Positions 8,966 to 18,888 of a stretch of DNA of 54,435 bases are shown here, one piece after another (the stretch's first letter is position 1; each line of letters opens with the position of its first letter). The position numbers and the translations under genes were made by a program. Source of the stretch: Ignavibacteria bacterium (GTDB lineage Bacteria; Bacteroidota; Ignavibacteria; Kapaibacteriales; UBA4661). The stretch spans positions 1 through 54,435 of the forward strand of contig JACVZY010000037.1 in NCBI GenBank assembly GCA_014654705.1, in the 5' to 3' direction. A model generated the notes under the pieces. The model did no database searches. It was given only the letters and a program-made list of their open reading frames with translations, and was not told the origin of the DNA.

Positions 8966-9688
8966 TTACCAGCCAAATCGTATAAAACCGCCAACACTTA
9001 CGCTCGGTGTGTATCCCCCGTATAGTACTGCAGGGTAATTTCCTTGTATTTCAGTGGGAGCACCGAAAAAATGAGCCTGCGCCCGCAAGCCAAGATCCAG
9101 ATTATTACTCAGCGGTATAAGGTAATCTACTTTCACATGCGCTCCCCATTGACGATACGCAGAGATAATATCACGCATCTCAATAAAACCCTGAGCGTTT
9201 GGAACAAATCCCGTACCGGCAAGAGAATTACTCTGCATCGAAACGCCACCACCAATACGAAGCCGTTCCAAACCATTGACGTTTCCGGCAAATGGTGTGA
9301 ACATTGCCGTAATATCACCTGTTTGTGTTTGCGACACAATCCCACCACCAAAGGGTCCATATTGAGTATCCGAGCGCCCTGTAAAATGTAGAGCGGCTTC
9401 CAGTTCAAACCAAGGTGCAAATTTATGCGAGTACATCGCCGAAAACATTGGTGTCAATCGCAAGGAAAAGAATCTTCTAGGGAAAACCTGGTGAAAACTC
9501 AATCCGAACGTGAAAAAATCCTGTGGAGGAGTTACTTGCACTGTGCTTAGTTGTGCAGTGCCTTCTTGCTGAGAATGTTGCAATGGTTGGCTTTGCAACT
9601 GTGCTTCTTGCGAAAAAACATTAACGCTAATGATTGTCAGTGCAAAAAATGTCGTGCAAGCGACTTGAAATCTTGATATTCTAGTCAT
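8966..9688 (-). CDS. Outer-membrane beta-barrel protein (tandem paralogue A)
   Basis: This 240-residue protein has a signal peptide (residues 1 to about 27, ending VFSQ), a short Gln-rich linker and a small barrel. It ends VLYGGYTPSVSVGGFIRFGW with a terminal Trp typical of Bam-inserted barrels. It is related along its length to the next gene upstream (9740-10411). Both share FSAMYSHKFAPWFELEAALHF / FSALYAYSISPMLDIETSL and HVKVDYLIPLSNNLDLGLRAQAHFF / HLKFEYLIPLSQKLDIGFRGQIHAF. I chose the ATG at 9688; the frame's first start is a TTG at 9694. Function unknown. Confidence 0.7.
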   Translation of the reverse strand: MTRISRFQVACTTFFALTIISVNVFSQEAQLQSQPLQHSQQEGTAQLSTVQVTPPQDFFTFGLSFHQVFPRRFFSLRLTPMFSAMYSHKFAPWFELEAALHFTGRSDTQYGPFGGGIVSQTQTGDITAMFTPFAGNVNGLERLRIGGGVSMQSNSLAGTGFVPNAQGFIEMRDIISAYRQWGAHVKVDYLIPLSNNLDLGLRAQAHFFGAPTEIQGNYPAVLYGGYTPSVSVGGFIRFGW

Positions 9689-9739
9689 AGTCAAAAAAGA
9701 GATGGGTTAAAGAATGGAGACGGAAACTCACGTTTAGAA

Positions 9740-10411
9740 TTACCAATTACCACGCACAATAAAGCCAATACCCGCCGAACCGCCAAGCGAACCCGGCATA
9801 TATGTTGTACCGGAGAATGGAGTCGAAAAAGCATGAATCTGTCCACGAAAGCCAATGTCCAATTTTTGACTAAGTGGAATTAAATACTCAAATTTCAAAT
9901 GAACGCCCAGCGAACCGGAGTCATATATTTGCATAGGAGTACGGGTTACAACACCATTTTGGTCTGTGCTTGAAGAACTTCCGCCCGCAAAACTATGCTG
10001 CATAAACGAAGCGCCAGCCCCAATCCGGAATCGGTCAGACGCATCAAAAAGCCGGAACATCAAGGTTGCATCGCCTATCCACGCATTAGAAAACCGCATG
10101 TCTTGTTCACCTCCATTAGTACGCCCCATATAGTTCAATGATGTTTCTATATCGAGCATGGGCGAAATCGAATAGGCATAGAGCGCTGAGAACATAGCGC
10201 CATTGCCGCCCAGCGTCGGCGTACCTCCGGCAAAACTCAAGCCTATTCCTGCATGATGCCGAAAGAAGGGTAAAGATTCCTTATCGCTCACCAGTTTTTC
10301 TTGAGCAAATGCTCCTCCAGTCAACGAGAAAAAAGCAACTGTACTTACGAGCAAGACCATAGAGAGAGCACAAATAACATTTCGACAATGGTTATTATGG
10401 AAGAAGCCCAT
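9740..10411 (-). CDS. Outer-membrane beta-barrel protein (tandem paralogue B)
   Basis: This 223-residue paralogue of the downstream gene has a long signal peptide ending GGAFAQ and the same barrel pattern, ending SLGGSAGIGFIVRGNW. The two genes are 51 bp apart on one strand and are probably co-transcribed, suggesting a local duplication. The ATG at 10411 is the first true start; the frame also has an upstream TTG at 10423. Upstream lies an inverted repeat enclosing two 14-bp tandem repeats (10461-10511) that would fall in the 5' leader. Function unknown. Confidence 0.7.
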   Translation of the reverse strand: MGFFHNNHCRNVICALSMVLLVSTVAFFSLTGGAFAQEKLVSDKESLPFFRHHAGIGLSFAGGTPTLGGNGAMFSALYAYSISPMLDIETSLNYMGRTNGGEQDMRFSNAWIGDATLMFRLFDASDRFRIGAGASFMQHSFAGGSSSSTDQNGVVTRTPMQIYDSGSLGVHLKFEYLIPLSQKLDIGFRGQIHAFSTPFSGTTYMPGSLGGSAGIGFIVRGNW

Positions 10412-10460
10412 GACATCTATCAAAAAGGTGAAGAAAAAATGATGCTTTTACTCAAGACAC

Positions 10461-10511
10461 ATGAGTTGACATTTTTTTGCAAGAATTTTTTTGCGAGAGA
10501 TGGCAACTCAT
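10461..10511. repeat. Inverted repeat around tandem 14-mers
   Basis: ATGAGTTG (10461-10468) and CAACTCAT (10504-10511) are perfect inverted arms. Between them two tandem 14-mers begin with ATTTTTTTGC (10471-10484 and 10485-10498, the last four bases AAGA and GAGA). In the transcript of the minus-strand barrel genes this would be a hairpin with an A-rich loop. The rest of the gap up to purL at 10717 has only a TATACT -10-like hexamer at 10644-10649, with no good -35. Confidence 0.5.
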
Positions 10512-10716
10512 AATTTTTGCCCGTTATGACTTGCAAGTACTTGCTTACGAAGCGGGCGCAATCTACGCACACACCGCTCACCATGCAAGCACAGGGTAGC
10601 GTGTTTAACAGCACCTTAACATTTTTTACACTTTTTAACAGTCTATACTTTTGTGCCGTCAGCAATGTTCGTAGATTTGCGCTGGAAATCATTTCTTTGA
10701 CTATTGCTTCAACACC

Positions 10717-13011
10717 ATGACAACTGCTTCACATCTTTATTCTGAAATCACTGTTACCCACGAAACCGCACAAGAACTGGGCTTGCACGCCCACGAATTT
10801 GATGCGATAGTCAAAGTATTGGGGCGCGTTCCTACTTACACCGAACTCGGCATTTACAGTGTAATGTGGAGCGAGCATTGCTCGTACAAAAATTCGATTC
10901 TGGAACTGAAAAAACTACCGCGCTCAGGAGGAAGAATGTTGGTGGAAGCGGGCGAAGAAAACGCCGGCTTGATTGATATTGGCTTGTATGGTGGGAAACA
11001 TTGGGCATTGGCATTCAAAATCGAAAGCCACAACCACCCCTCCGCTATTGAGCCTGTGCAGGGTGCAGCCACTGGCGTTGGTGGTATTTTACGGGACATC
11101 TTCACAATGGGCGCACGACCTGTGGCGGCGCTCAATTCCTTACGTTTTGGTAATCTGGACGGTGCTTCCTCCGCTCGCACAAAATTTCTGGTCAAAGGCG
11201 TAGTGAGCGGCATCTCTCATTATGGCAATGCCTTCGGTGTTCCCACCGTCGGCGGCGAAATCTACTTCGACGATTGCTACACCGACAACCCACTTGTAAA
11301 TGCAATGGCTGTCGGCATTGTAGAAGTGGGCAAGACTGCTTCGGCGGTTGCAGAAGGCATAGGCAATCATGTCTTTATTTTGGGCAGCCGCACCGGACGC
11401 GATGGTATTCACGGCGCATCCATGGCATCCAAAGATTTCCAGGATGCACCCGAAAGTATGCGCCCGACAGTGCAAGTCGGTGACCCATTCGCGGAGAAAA
11501 TGCTTCTCGAAGCTTCGTTGGAATTGATTGCAAGCGGTGTTGTCTCCGGTATGCAAGACATGGGCGCGGCAGGAATTTGCTGCTCCACATCCGAAATGAG
11601 CGCTAAATCAGGTACGGGAATGAATATCAATCTCGACCTTGTGCCGCTCCGCGAAGAGGGCATGAGCGCTTACGAAATCATGCTTTCTGAATCGCAAGAA
11701 CGAATGCTGGTAGTAGTCCACCAAGGGCGCGAAAAAGAAGCAAGAGCAATTTGTGACAAATGGGATGTACCGATGACGCACATCGGGGAAGTAACGAGCG
11801 ACGGAATACTGCGTGTCTTCCGCAATGGCAAACAAGTAATTGAACTTCCCACAGAATCCCTCGTGCTGGGCGGCGGCGCACCCGTCTATGAACGAGAATG
11901 GCGGGAGGCTGCATATTTCCAAGAAACACAAAATTTTGACCTGAATCTTCTTTCCAACACGACCCCACACAGCGAAGCATTTTGGAAAATTCTCGCCTCG
12001 CCCACTGTTGCCTCCAAGCGCTGGGTCTATGAGCAGTATGACGCTGAAGTAGGCACTAATACTGTCATGCGAGCCAATGCGGACGCGGCAGTTATTCGCC
12101 TCAAAGAACTACCCGGCAAAGCAGTAGCGTTAACAACCGATTGCAATAGCCGCTATGTCTATCTCAATCCGTATATGGGCGGTGTGATTGCCGTAGCGGA
12201 AGCCGCACGGAATGTGGCGTGTACAGGAGCGGAACCCGTTGCTATTACAAACTGCTTGAACTTTGGCAATCCGTATAACCCTGAAGTGTATTGGCAATTC
12301 CGCGAGGCGCTACGCGGTATGGGCGACGCTTGTCGTGCCTTCGGAACACCCGTAACGGGCGGCAATGTGAGTTTCCATAATGAATCCAAAGCGGCGATAA
12401 AAGCCGGACGCGCTGGCAGAACGGTATTCCCAACACCAACAATCGGTATGGTCGGTATCATTGAGGATGTTTCAACGGTGGTCGGTAATGGCTTTACACA
12501 GGCGGGTGAGTCAATTATGCTCTTGGAAGCACAGCAGAACCTGAAAAATTCGGGCTTGGGCGGCTCCGAATACCTAAAGCAAATTCATGGAATGATAACA
12601 GGCGACGCGCCATATCTGGACATTGAGGCAGAGAAGCGCCTTCAAGCCTGCATTATTGCTGCCATTCGTGGACGCAAAGTCAATGCTGCCCACGACACAG
12701 CAGAAGGCGGCTTAGCAGTTGCTCTAGCGGAAATGGCTATCAACTCACGCGGAACGCTCGGCGCTCATCTGGATTTGAAATGCGACCTGTCGGCAGGAGT
12801 GCTCTTCGGTGAGGTGCAATCTCGTATTGTTGTTTCGGTGCCTGATAAAAATATCAGCGAGCTTGAGGCTCTTGCCGCTTCGCACAATATCAATATAACC
12901 CGCATTGGAACAGTCGTAGAAAATGTGTTCAGCATTCAAGGCTGCCTTGATACGACGGTGAGCGAACTCAGGAGTATTTATGAAACTGCTCTACCGAATT
13001 TATTGCAATAA
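10717..13011 (+). CDS. purL: Phosphoribosylformylglycinamidine synthase, PurL subunit
   Basis: This 764-residue protein is the small-type PurL. It converts FGAR to FGAM with ATP and ammonia in de novo purine synthesis. It normally works in a complex with PurS and the glutaminase PurQ. Visible marks are [11 protein letters not shown] near residue 50, a [13 protein letters not shown] segment, two AIRS-type halves ([23 protein letters not shown]), and [17 protein letters not shown]. The length rules out the large fused bacterial enzyme. PurS and PurQ are not in the window. It converges on metX with 9 bp between the stop codons. Confidence 0.95.
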   Translation: MTTASHLYSEITVTHETAQELGLHAHEFDAIVKVLGRVPTYTELGIYSVMWSEHCSYKNSILELKKLPRSGGRMLVEAGEENAGLIDIGLYGGKHWALAFKIESHNHPSAIEPVQGAATGVGGILRDIFTMGARPVAALNSLRFGNLDGASSARTKFLVKGVVSGISHYGNAFGVPTVGGEIYFDDCYTDNPLVNAMAVGIVEVGKTASAVAEGIGNHVFILGSRTGRDGIHGASMASKDFQDAPESMRPTVQVGDPFAEKMLLEASLELIASGVVSGMQDMGAAGICCSTSEMSAKSGTGMNINLDLVPLREEGMSAYEIMLSESQERMLVVVHQGREKEARAICDKWDVPMTHIGEVTSDGILRVFRNGKQVIELPTESLVLGGGAPVYEREWREAAYFQETQNFDLNLLSNTTPHSEAFWKILASPTVASKRWVYEQYDAEVGTNTVMRANADAAVIRLKELPGKAVALTTDCNSRYVYLNPYMGGVIAVAEAARNVACTGAEPVAITNCLNFGNPYNPEVYWQFREALRGMGDACRAFGTPVTGGNVSFHNESKAAIKAGRAGRTVFPTPTIGMVGIIEDVSTVVGNGFTQAGESIMLLEAQQNLKNSGLGGSEYLKQIHGMITGDAPYLDIEAEKRLQACIIAAIRGRKVNAAHDTAEGGLAVALAEMAINSRGTLGAHLDLKCDLSAGVLFGEVQSRIVVSVPDKNISELEALAASHNINITRIGTVVENVFSIQGCLDTTVSELRSIYETALPNLLQ

Positions 13012-13015
13012 TCTT

Positions 13016-13032
13016 GTTCATCACGCATGAAC
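13016..13032. terminator. Small hairpin at the purL/metX convergence
   Basis: GTTCAT-CACGC-ATGAAC is a perfect 6-bp inverted repeat spanning the gap between the convergent stops and the last metX codons. It lacks a T-run, so it is at best a weak terminator. Confidence 0.25.
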
Positions 13033-14070
13033 TCCATGCAAAAATTCTTGTAGAATGTCAGTCAACGCAGCAAATTCAATCAAAAAGCCGTCATGCCCGT
13101 AGGGTGAGGTTATCTCGACGTATTCTGCTTCAGGAATGTGAGCCGCGAGAAATCGTTGTTCTTCAGGTGGGAACAGAATATCCGTAGAAATGCCCACAAT
13201 GAGTGTCCGCGCTTGTATCTGTGCTAATGCCTCCTCCAGACTGCCGCGCCCACGCCCGACGTTGTGGCTATCCATTGCTTTGGAAAGCTGCCAATAAGAA
13301 TGAGCATTGAAGCGGCGTGTGAGCTTTTCGCCCTGATAGGATTGATACGACGAAGCACGGTAGCCGTCCACCTTTTCGTCCGTCGTTTCTGATTGGGTCT
13401 TGCCGAAGGTTTCATAATTGCGATAGGAGAGTATCCCAATGGAGCGTGCTGCTTTTAATCCTGCCAGTCCTGCATCAAGGCGGTCTTCAAAGAATGTGGC
13501 ATCCGCTTCGAGCGCCAAGCGCTGCGATTCATTAAACGCAATGCCCCAAGGAGAATGCTTGGCATTGGTAGCCATTGGAATAATTGCCTCAAAAACCGTA
13601 GGCTCCTGTATAGCCCATTCCAAGAGCTGTTGACCACCCATTGAGCCACCCAGCCCAACGTGAATTTTTTCAATCCCCAACTCTTTGCGCAAGAGAATAT
13701 GCGCCCTTACCATGTCTCGCACTGTTACTTGTGGGAACAAGCGAAAATAAGGAGTGCTGGTCGAAGGATTGATGCTGCTTGCACCGGATGAACCATAACA
13801 CGACCCCAGCATATTAGCACAAATGATACAATACTCTTCGGGGTCAAACAAACGCCCTTTGCCGATAAGCCCATCCCACCAGACCGCAGCATCAGAATTA
13901 CCCGTGAGGGCATGACAAACCCAGACGACGTTATCCCGCGCCGCGTTCAGCTTGCCATATATGTGATAGCCAATCTCCAGTGCGGGTAGCGTAATGCCGG
14001 ATTCAAGAGAAAACGGAGCATCAATGCGCAAGGTTTGGTGCGGGGTAGAGATAAATTGCGGCATACTCAT
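13021..14070 (-). CDS. metX: Homoserine O-acetyltransferase
   Basis: This 349-residue alpha/beta hydrolase-fold enzyme makes O-acetylhomoserine from homoserine and acetyl-CoA, the substrate of the MetY encoded just upstream. Family marks are VWVCHALTGNSDA in the N-terminal oxyanion region, the nucleophile elbow GGSMGGQQLLEW near residue 145, an Asp in GISTDILFPPEEQ, and the C-terminal SPYGHDGFL with the catalytic His. MetX and some succinyltransferases share this fold, but pairing with MetY favours acetyl. The start is ATG 14070, with 14064 as an alternative. It is the second gene of the metYX operon, 88 bp after metY. Confidence 0.92.
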   Translation of the reverse strand: MSMPQFISTPHQTLRIDAPFSLESGITLPALEIGYHIYGKLNAARDNVVWVCHALTGNSDAAVWWDGLIGKGRLFDPEEYCIICANMLGSCYGSSGASSINPSTSTPYFRLFPQVTVRDMVRAHILLRKELGIEKIHVGLGGSMGGQQLLEWAIQEPTVFEAIIPMATNAKHSPWGIAFNESQRLALEADATFFEDRLDAGLAGLKAARSIGILSYRNYETFGKTQSETTDEKVDGYRASSYQSYQGEKLTRRFNAHSYWQLSKAMDSHNVGRGRGSLEEALAQIQARTLIVGISTDILFPPEEQRFLAAHIPEAEYVEITSPYGHDGFLIEFAALTDILQEFLHGVHA

Positions 14071-14158
14071 AATAAAGTGGTGATGAGGTAGAAAAACAGA
14101 TATCCTGAACAAAAGGGGAGCATAAGCAAAACTCACGCTCCCCAAACAACGAACTCTC

Positions 14159-15591
<1,433 letters not shown>

Positions 15592-15626
15592 AATCAAAAG
15601 TTTCGATGAAATTTTAGGTTTCGATT

Positions 15627-15743
15627 CTATGATTGGTTGAGCACATTCTCACGCCACTGCATACAGCAGCACATCATCATGCACATTTGCATCATGACGG
15701 GCTTTGCAGCAGGAATAGCGATATTGAATTGTGTCGTGGACAT
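15627..15743 (-). CDS. Met/Cys-rich leader peptide of the metYX operon
   Basis: This 38-codon ORF reads from an ATG at 15743 to a TAG at 15627. Residues 17-28 are MMQMCMMMCCCM, so 11 of 12 are Met or Cys; the whole peptide holds 8 Met and 4 Cys. It precedes an intrinsic terminator and the genes for the last sulfur steps toward methionine, the classical layout of a transcription attenuator. Codons 31-34 (CGTGAGAATG, 15653-15644) are complementary to the terminator's 5' arm (15586-15577) over 10 bp with one G-U. It has no Shine-Dalgarno but an A-rich upstream stretch (CAAAAACAG). The peptide itself probably has no other job. It is too short for ordinary gene calling. Confidence 0.8.
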   Translation of the reverse strand: MSTTQFNIAIPAAKPVMMQMCMMMCCCMQWRENVLNQS

Positions 15744-15781
15744 GAAATCTGTTTTTGGGGTTTGACGAATTGAACACCTGC

Positions 15782-15810
15782 AATGTACAAATCGTTTTGT
15801 ACAAAGTCAA
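15782..15810 (-). promoter_or_regulatory. Sigma-70-type promoter of metYX
   Basis: On the minus strand TTGACT (15810-15805), a 17-bp spacer and TACATT (15787-15782). Transcription would start near 15775, about 30 nt before the leader ATG. Confidence 0.75.
15784..15803. promoter_or_regulatory. Operator palindrome inside the metYX promoter
   Basis: TGTACAAA-TCGT-TTTGTACA is a perfect 8-4-8 inverted repeat lying between -35 and -10 and overlapping the -10 hexamer. This is the placement expected for a repressor operator. The regulator is unknown and is not encoded next door. It would add initiation control to the attenuator. The rest of the gap up to the MraZ boxes (15811-16190) shows no gene. 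Confidence 0.65.
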
Positions 15811-16192
15811 GCAAATGACAGAATATTTTTTTGCCCTTAAAAACGAAAGCGTTCCCTTGTTTTTGAGACAAAGTCCATTCTATGAGCTGTAAACCAAGAT
15901 TACCTTTATAAAATATGAACAAATATTCAGCATCTCGAAGTCGATTTTTTGATACTGAACATTTACTCAGTCTTTTGCAAAATCGCCTCCTTAATCGCAC
16001 CTTCTGAAGTATCGAAAAACACCCCTAGCTCTGTGAACAAAAAATAACTCCAATAAAACCCGCACAAAAGCCTGTTTTTCGCCAAAAAACGGCAAATACC
16101 GCCCAGCACGAGCTGTGTGGAAAGGTATTTGGCTGAAAAAATTGCCCTGAATAGGTCATTTTTCGTTGTTTTGCACCCACTTGATTCAACTG

Positions 16193-16248
16193 GTGGGAGA
16201 AAGTGGGAGAAGAATCCCGACTTTCCGAAACGGTGGGAGAAAGTGGGA
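16193..16248 (+). promoter_or_regulatory. MraZ-binding GTGGGA repeats
   Basis: GTGGGA occurs at 16193, 16203, 16233 and 16243: two pairs, each with 10-bp periodicity, placed exactly 40 bp apart. Each pair lies in the 16-mer GTGGGAGAAAGTGGGA. Direct GTGGG repeats at 10-bp spacing upstream of mraZ are the known binding site of the MraZ ring, so the gene is probably autoregulated. Confidence 0.8.
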
Positions 16249-16292
16249 CGGCAAAAATCATTCGTACAGCATTCACGTTGAGTTCGAGCACC

Positions 16293-16736
16293 ATGAGTTT
16301 CTTCAAAGGACAAGAAACATATTCGATAGACGACAAAGGTCGTGTGAACGTTCCGACGAAGATGCGCAAAAGCATTCAGCCGGAAGCCGGAGATACGTTC
16401 ATTCTCACCAGAGGCGTTGACAAATGTATCGTGGCGTATCCGATGAACGAATGGAAGAAATACGAAGAGAAGTTTGCGACACTGAATCAGTACAACGAAA
16501 AAGACCGTTTTTTTCTGCGCATGATTTTGTCGTGGAGCGAAGAAGTCGAAATGGATGCCCAACAGCGCGTCTCAGTACCGAAGCGCTTACGGGAATTTGC
16601 AGGAATAGAATCGAAGGTAACGATTGTGGGCATGATAGACCACATCGAATTTTGGCAGCCAGAAGAATTTGAGAAATACTGCAATGGTCAGTCGGAATCC
16701 TACGAAGAGGTTGCGGCAAAAGTAATGACCATGTAA
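16293..16736 (+). CDS. mraZ: Transcriptional regulator MraZ
   Basis: This 147-residue protein holds two SpoVT/AbrB-like domains. Each has the DxxGR motif or its remnant: YSIDDKGRVNVPTKMR near residue 10, and EMDAQQRVSVPKRLREFAG near residue 86. MraZ forms a ring that binds GTGGG repeats and represses the division/cell-wall operon it heads. I chose the ATG at 16293 because the frame's first start at 16203 lies inside the binding repeats. rsmH follows 41 bp downstream, the standard order. Confidence 0.93.
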   Translation: MSFFKGQETYSIDDKGRVNVPTKMRKSIQPEAGDTFILTRGVDKCIVAYPMNEWKKYEEKFATLNQYNEKDRFFLRMILSWSEEVEMDAQQRVSVPKRLREFAGIESKVTIVGMIDHIEFWQPEEFEKYCNGQSESYEEVAAKVMTM

Positions 16737-16777
16737 CGTAATGAGGAATTACGAACGTTGACGAAGACCTATTTTCA

Positions 16778-17845
16778 ATGAAAAAAAAACGCACACATTC
16801 TGGCAAGACTCGCTTTATTGCGCCTTCCGGCACAGTCTTAGGCGAGGACGGAACGGAAATTGCCGCTAAAAACGCTGGCGATTACCACATACCTGTCATG
16901 CTGAAAGAATGTTGCGATTGGCTGATAACTGACCCCGACGGCACGTACATAGACGGTACGCTGGGCGGCGGCGGACATTCAGCAGAAATACTTCGTCGTT
17001 TGAGTTCTCGCGGACACTTGATTGCGTTCGATGAGGACGGGGAAGCAATTACCAGGGCTAGGCAGCGCTTCCAGAGCGACGTGGAAAACCCATCACCACG
17101 TATGACCTTGAGTCATACATCCTTCTCTCTCGCATGCAGCATAAAAAGAGACGGGAAGCCCCAGGCGCAGGACATCACGGGGATACTGCTAGACCTCGGG
17201 GTATCTTCCCGCCAGCTTGACACCGGAGGCATCGGGCTAAGCTATCGCGTGAACTCCCACCTAGACATGCGTTTTGGTTCACGTGATAAGCCTCTTGCGT
17301 CAGAGCTTATTGCCACAACGGAACAGGGACAACTGGAGCAAATCCTTCGTGAATTTGGCGAAGAACCGTTTGCGAAGGTGATAGCGCGGCGGATTGTCGA
17401 TGTCCGCCGCGTGGCTCCGGTTATGACAACATTCGATTTACGTGCTATTGTAGAAGAGTGTGTACCGGCGCACATGCGTCAGCAGGCACTTTCACGAGTC
17501 TTTCAGGCATTTCGTATTGCCGTCAATCGAGAACTGGATGTTCTGGAAGAGACGCTACGCGGCATCACGCCTCGCCTTGTGAAGGGCGGTAGAATAGTAG
17601 TGCTGTCGTATCATTCGCTGGAAGATCGCGTGGTCAAGAACGTTTTTAGCGACCTTGCCAAGCGAAGTGTTCCGCTCGACCCCACCAATCCTGATGATGC
17701 CGAGGCTGCAATAAAATCAACCACGAGGCGTATTGAACCGATACTGAGCATTTTAATAAAAAAACCACTCGCACCGACAGACGAAGAAATAAGTATCAAT
17801 CCCCGTGCCAGAAGCGCAAAATTGCGGGTTGCAGAGAAATGCTGA
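16778..17845 (+). CDS. rsmH: 16S rRNA (cytosine1402-N4)-methyltransferase
   Basis: This 355-residue SAM-dependent enzyme (formerly MraW) methylates N4 of C1402 in the 16S decoding centre. Motifs are DYHIPVMLKECCDWL near residue 35, YIDGTLGGGGHSAEIL (SAM-binding motif I), LIAFDEDGEAI, ILLDLGVSSRQLD, and the C-terminal VLSYHSLEDRVVKNVF. An N-terminal basic extension of about 30 residues precedes the domain and could be shortened by a later start. Unusually, ftsL, ftsI and mur genes do not follow; an SDR gene does, so the dcw cluster is split here. murG is 36 kb away. Confidence 0.93.
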   Translation: MKKKRTHSGKTRFIAPSGTVLGEDGTEIAAKNAGDYHIPVMLKECCDWLITDPDGTYIDGTLGGGGHSAEILRRLSSRGHLIAFDEDGEAITRARQRFQSDVENPSPRMTLSHTSFSLACSIKRDGKPQAQDITGILLDLGVSSRQLDTGGIGLSYRVNSHLDMRFGSRDKPLASELIATTEQGQLEQILREFGEEPFAKVIARRIVDVRRVAPVMTTFDLRAIVEECVPAHMRQQALSRVFQAFRIAVNRELDVLEETLRGITPRLVKGGRIVVLSYHSLEDRVVKNVFSDLAKRSVPLDPTNPDDAEAAIKSTTRRIEPILSILIKKPLAPTDEEISINPRARSAKLRVAEKC

Positions 17846-18025
17846 ATCTGTACTCATCTTGGTTATTTCCTCTCCAACGAAATCTCCCATCATTACAGTA
17901 AAAACCCCTCAGAGAATTCAAGCAAACGAATTTGCGGAAAAGTGCGTAAATTGGCGGTTCAATAATGAACTACCGTTTTTCGGCTATTCTTCAAGTAGTC
18001 GGTATTTTTCAGCATTTCCAATACT

Positions 18026-18793
18026 ATGCAAATACACGAGTATGAACGCGGCTTGCAAGGTCGTGTTGCCATTATCACCGGAGCAGCAGTCGGCAACGGA
18101 CGCGCTTTTTGCGAACGCCTCGCCGAAGAAGGCGCAATTATTGTCATTGCCGACATCGCAGATGCAAGCGAGACTGCACGGGCTGTGGAGGCAACAGGCG
18201 CAAAAGTCCTGAGCCTAAAAGTAGATGCCACCAACCCCGACGATGTGCAGCGCATGGCACAAACCGTGCTGAAAGAGTTTGGCAGAATTGATATTCTCGT
18301 CCATAATGTCGGCAAATACGAAGAAGAACCCTTTGAACTGCTTTCCTTCGACCAATGGCGGCAAATGCTGGACTTGAATCTGAACAGCCTTTTCCTTACT
18401 ACTAAAGCCGTCTTGCCTTCGATGAAAGAAAAAGGCTTCGGACGCATTATCGCGCTTTCGTCCGATACGGTCTGGCTTGGAACGCCGTATTTAACACACT
18501 ACGTGACCGCCAAAATGGGCGTGATAGGTTTTGTGCGGTCTCTGGCAAGTGAAATCGGCAAATATGGCATTACAGCAAATGCTATTACCGTTGGCTTGAC
18601 GGCAATTCAGCGCCCTGAACAAGGCGGGCGCGTGAGTAGCTCCATTCTGGAACATATTCTCCCCACCCAAAGCGTTCAGCGGGGCGACGAACCGCACGAT
18701 ATAGCCAATGTCGTTACATTTTTGGCGCTGCCCGCCTCCGGCATTATCAACGGGCAAACCCTCAATGTGGATGGCGGCGTGGCACGGCACTAG
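18026..18793 (+). CDS. Short-chain dehydrogenase/reductase (SDR)
   Basis: This 255-residue classical SDR has the cofactor loop TGAAVGNG near residue 18, a DIADASE acidic cluster after strand 2 (which favours NAD(H)), an HNVGKYE segment in place of the usual NNAG, catalytic Ser in ALSSDTVWLG, and YVTAK as YxxxK. The C-terminus has NGQTLNVDGG, common to FabG-like enzymes. The substrate is unknown. It follows rsmH by 180 bp on the same strand; that gap shows no clear promoter or RNA element. Confidence 0.85.
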   Translation: MQIHEYERGLQGRVAIITGAAVGNGRAFCERLAEEGAIIVIADIADASETARAVEATGAKVLSLKVDATNPDDVQRMAQTVLKEFGRIDILVHNVGKYEEEPFELLSFDQWRQMLDLNLNSLFLTTKAVLPSMKEKGFGRIIALSSDTVWLGTPYLTHYVTAKMGVIGFVRSLASEIGKYGITANAITVGLTAIQRPEQGGRVSSSILEHILPTQSVQRGDEPHDIANVVTFLALPASGIINGQTLNVDGGVARH

Positions 18794-18888
18794 ATTTCGT
18801 CAGGTATGCAAACAATTAAACATTTTCCAAAGCCTTGTTGTCAAAATCTCATTAGCCCGCAACTTTTTTTACTTTTCTACCATTGATT

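Noticed and set aside
15692-16000. 102-residue minus-strand reading frame upstream of metY
   Set aside because: It overlaps the Met/Cys leader in another frame and the promoter, has a low-complexity composition and no ribosome site.
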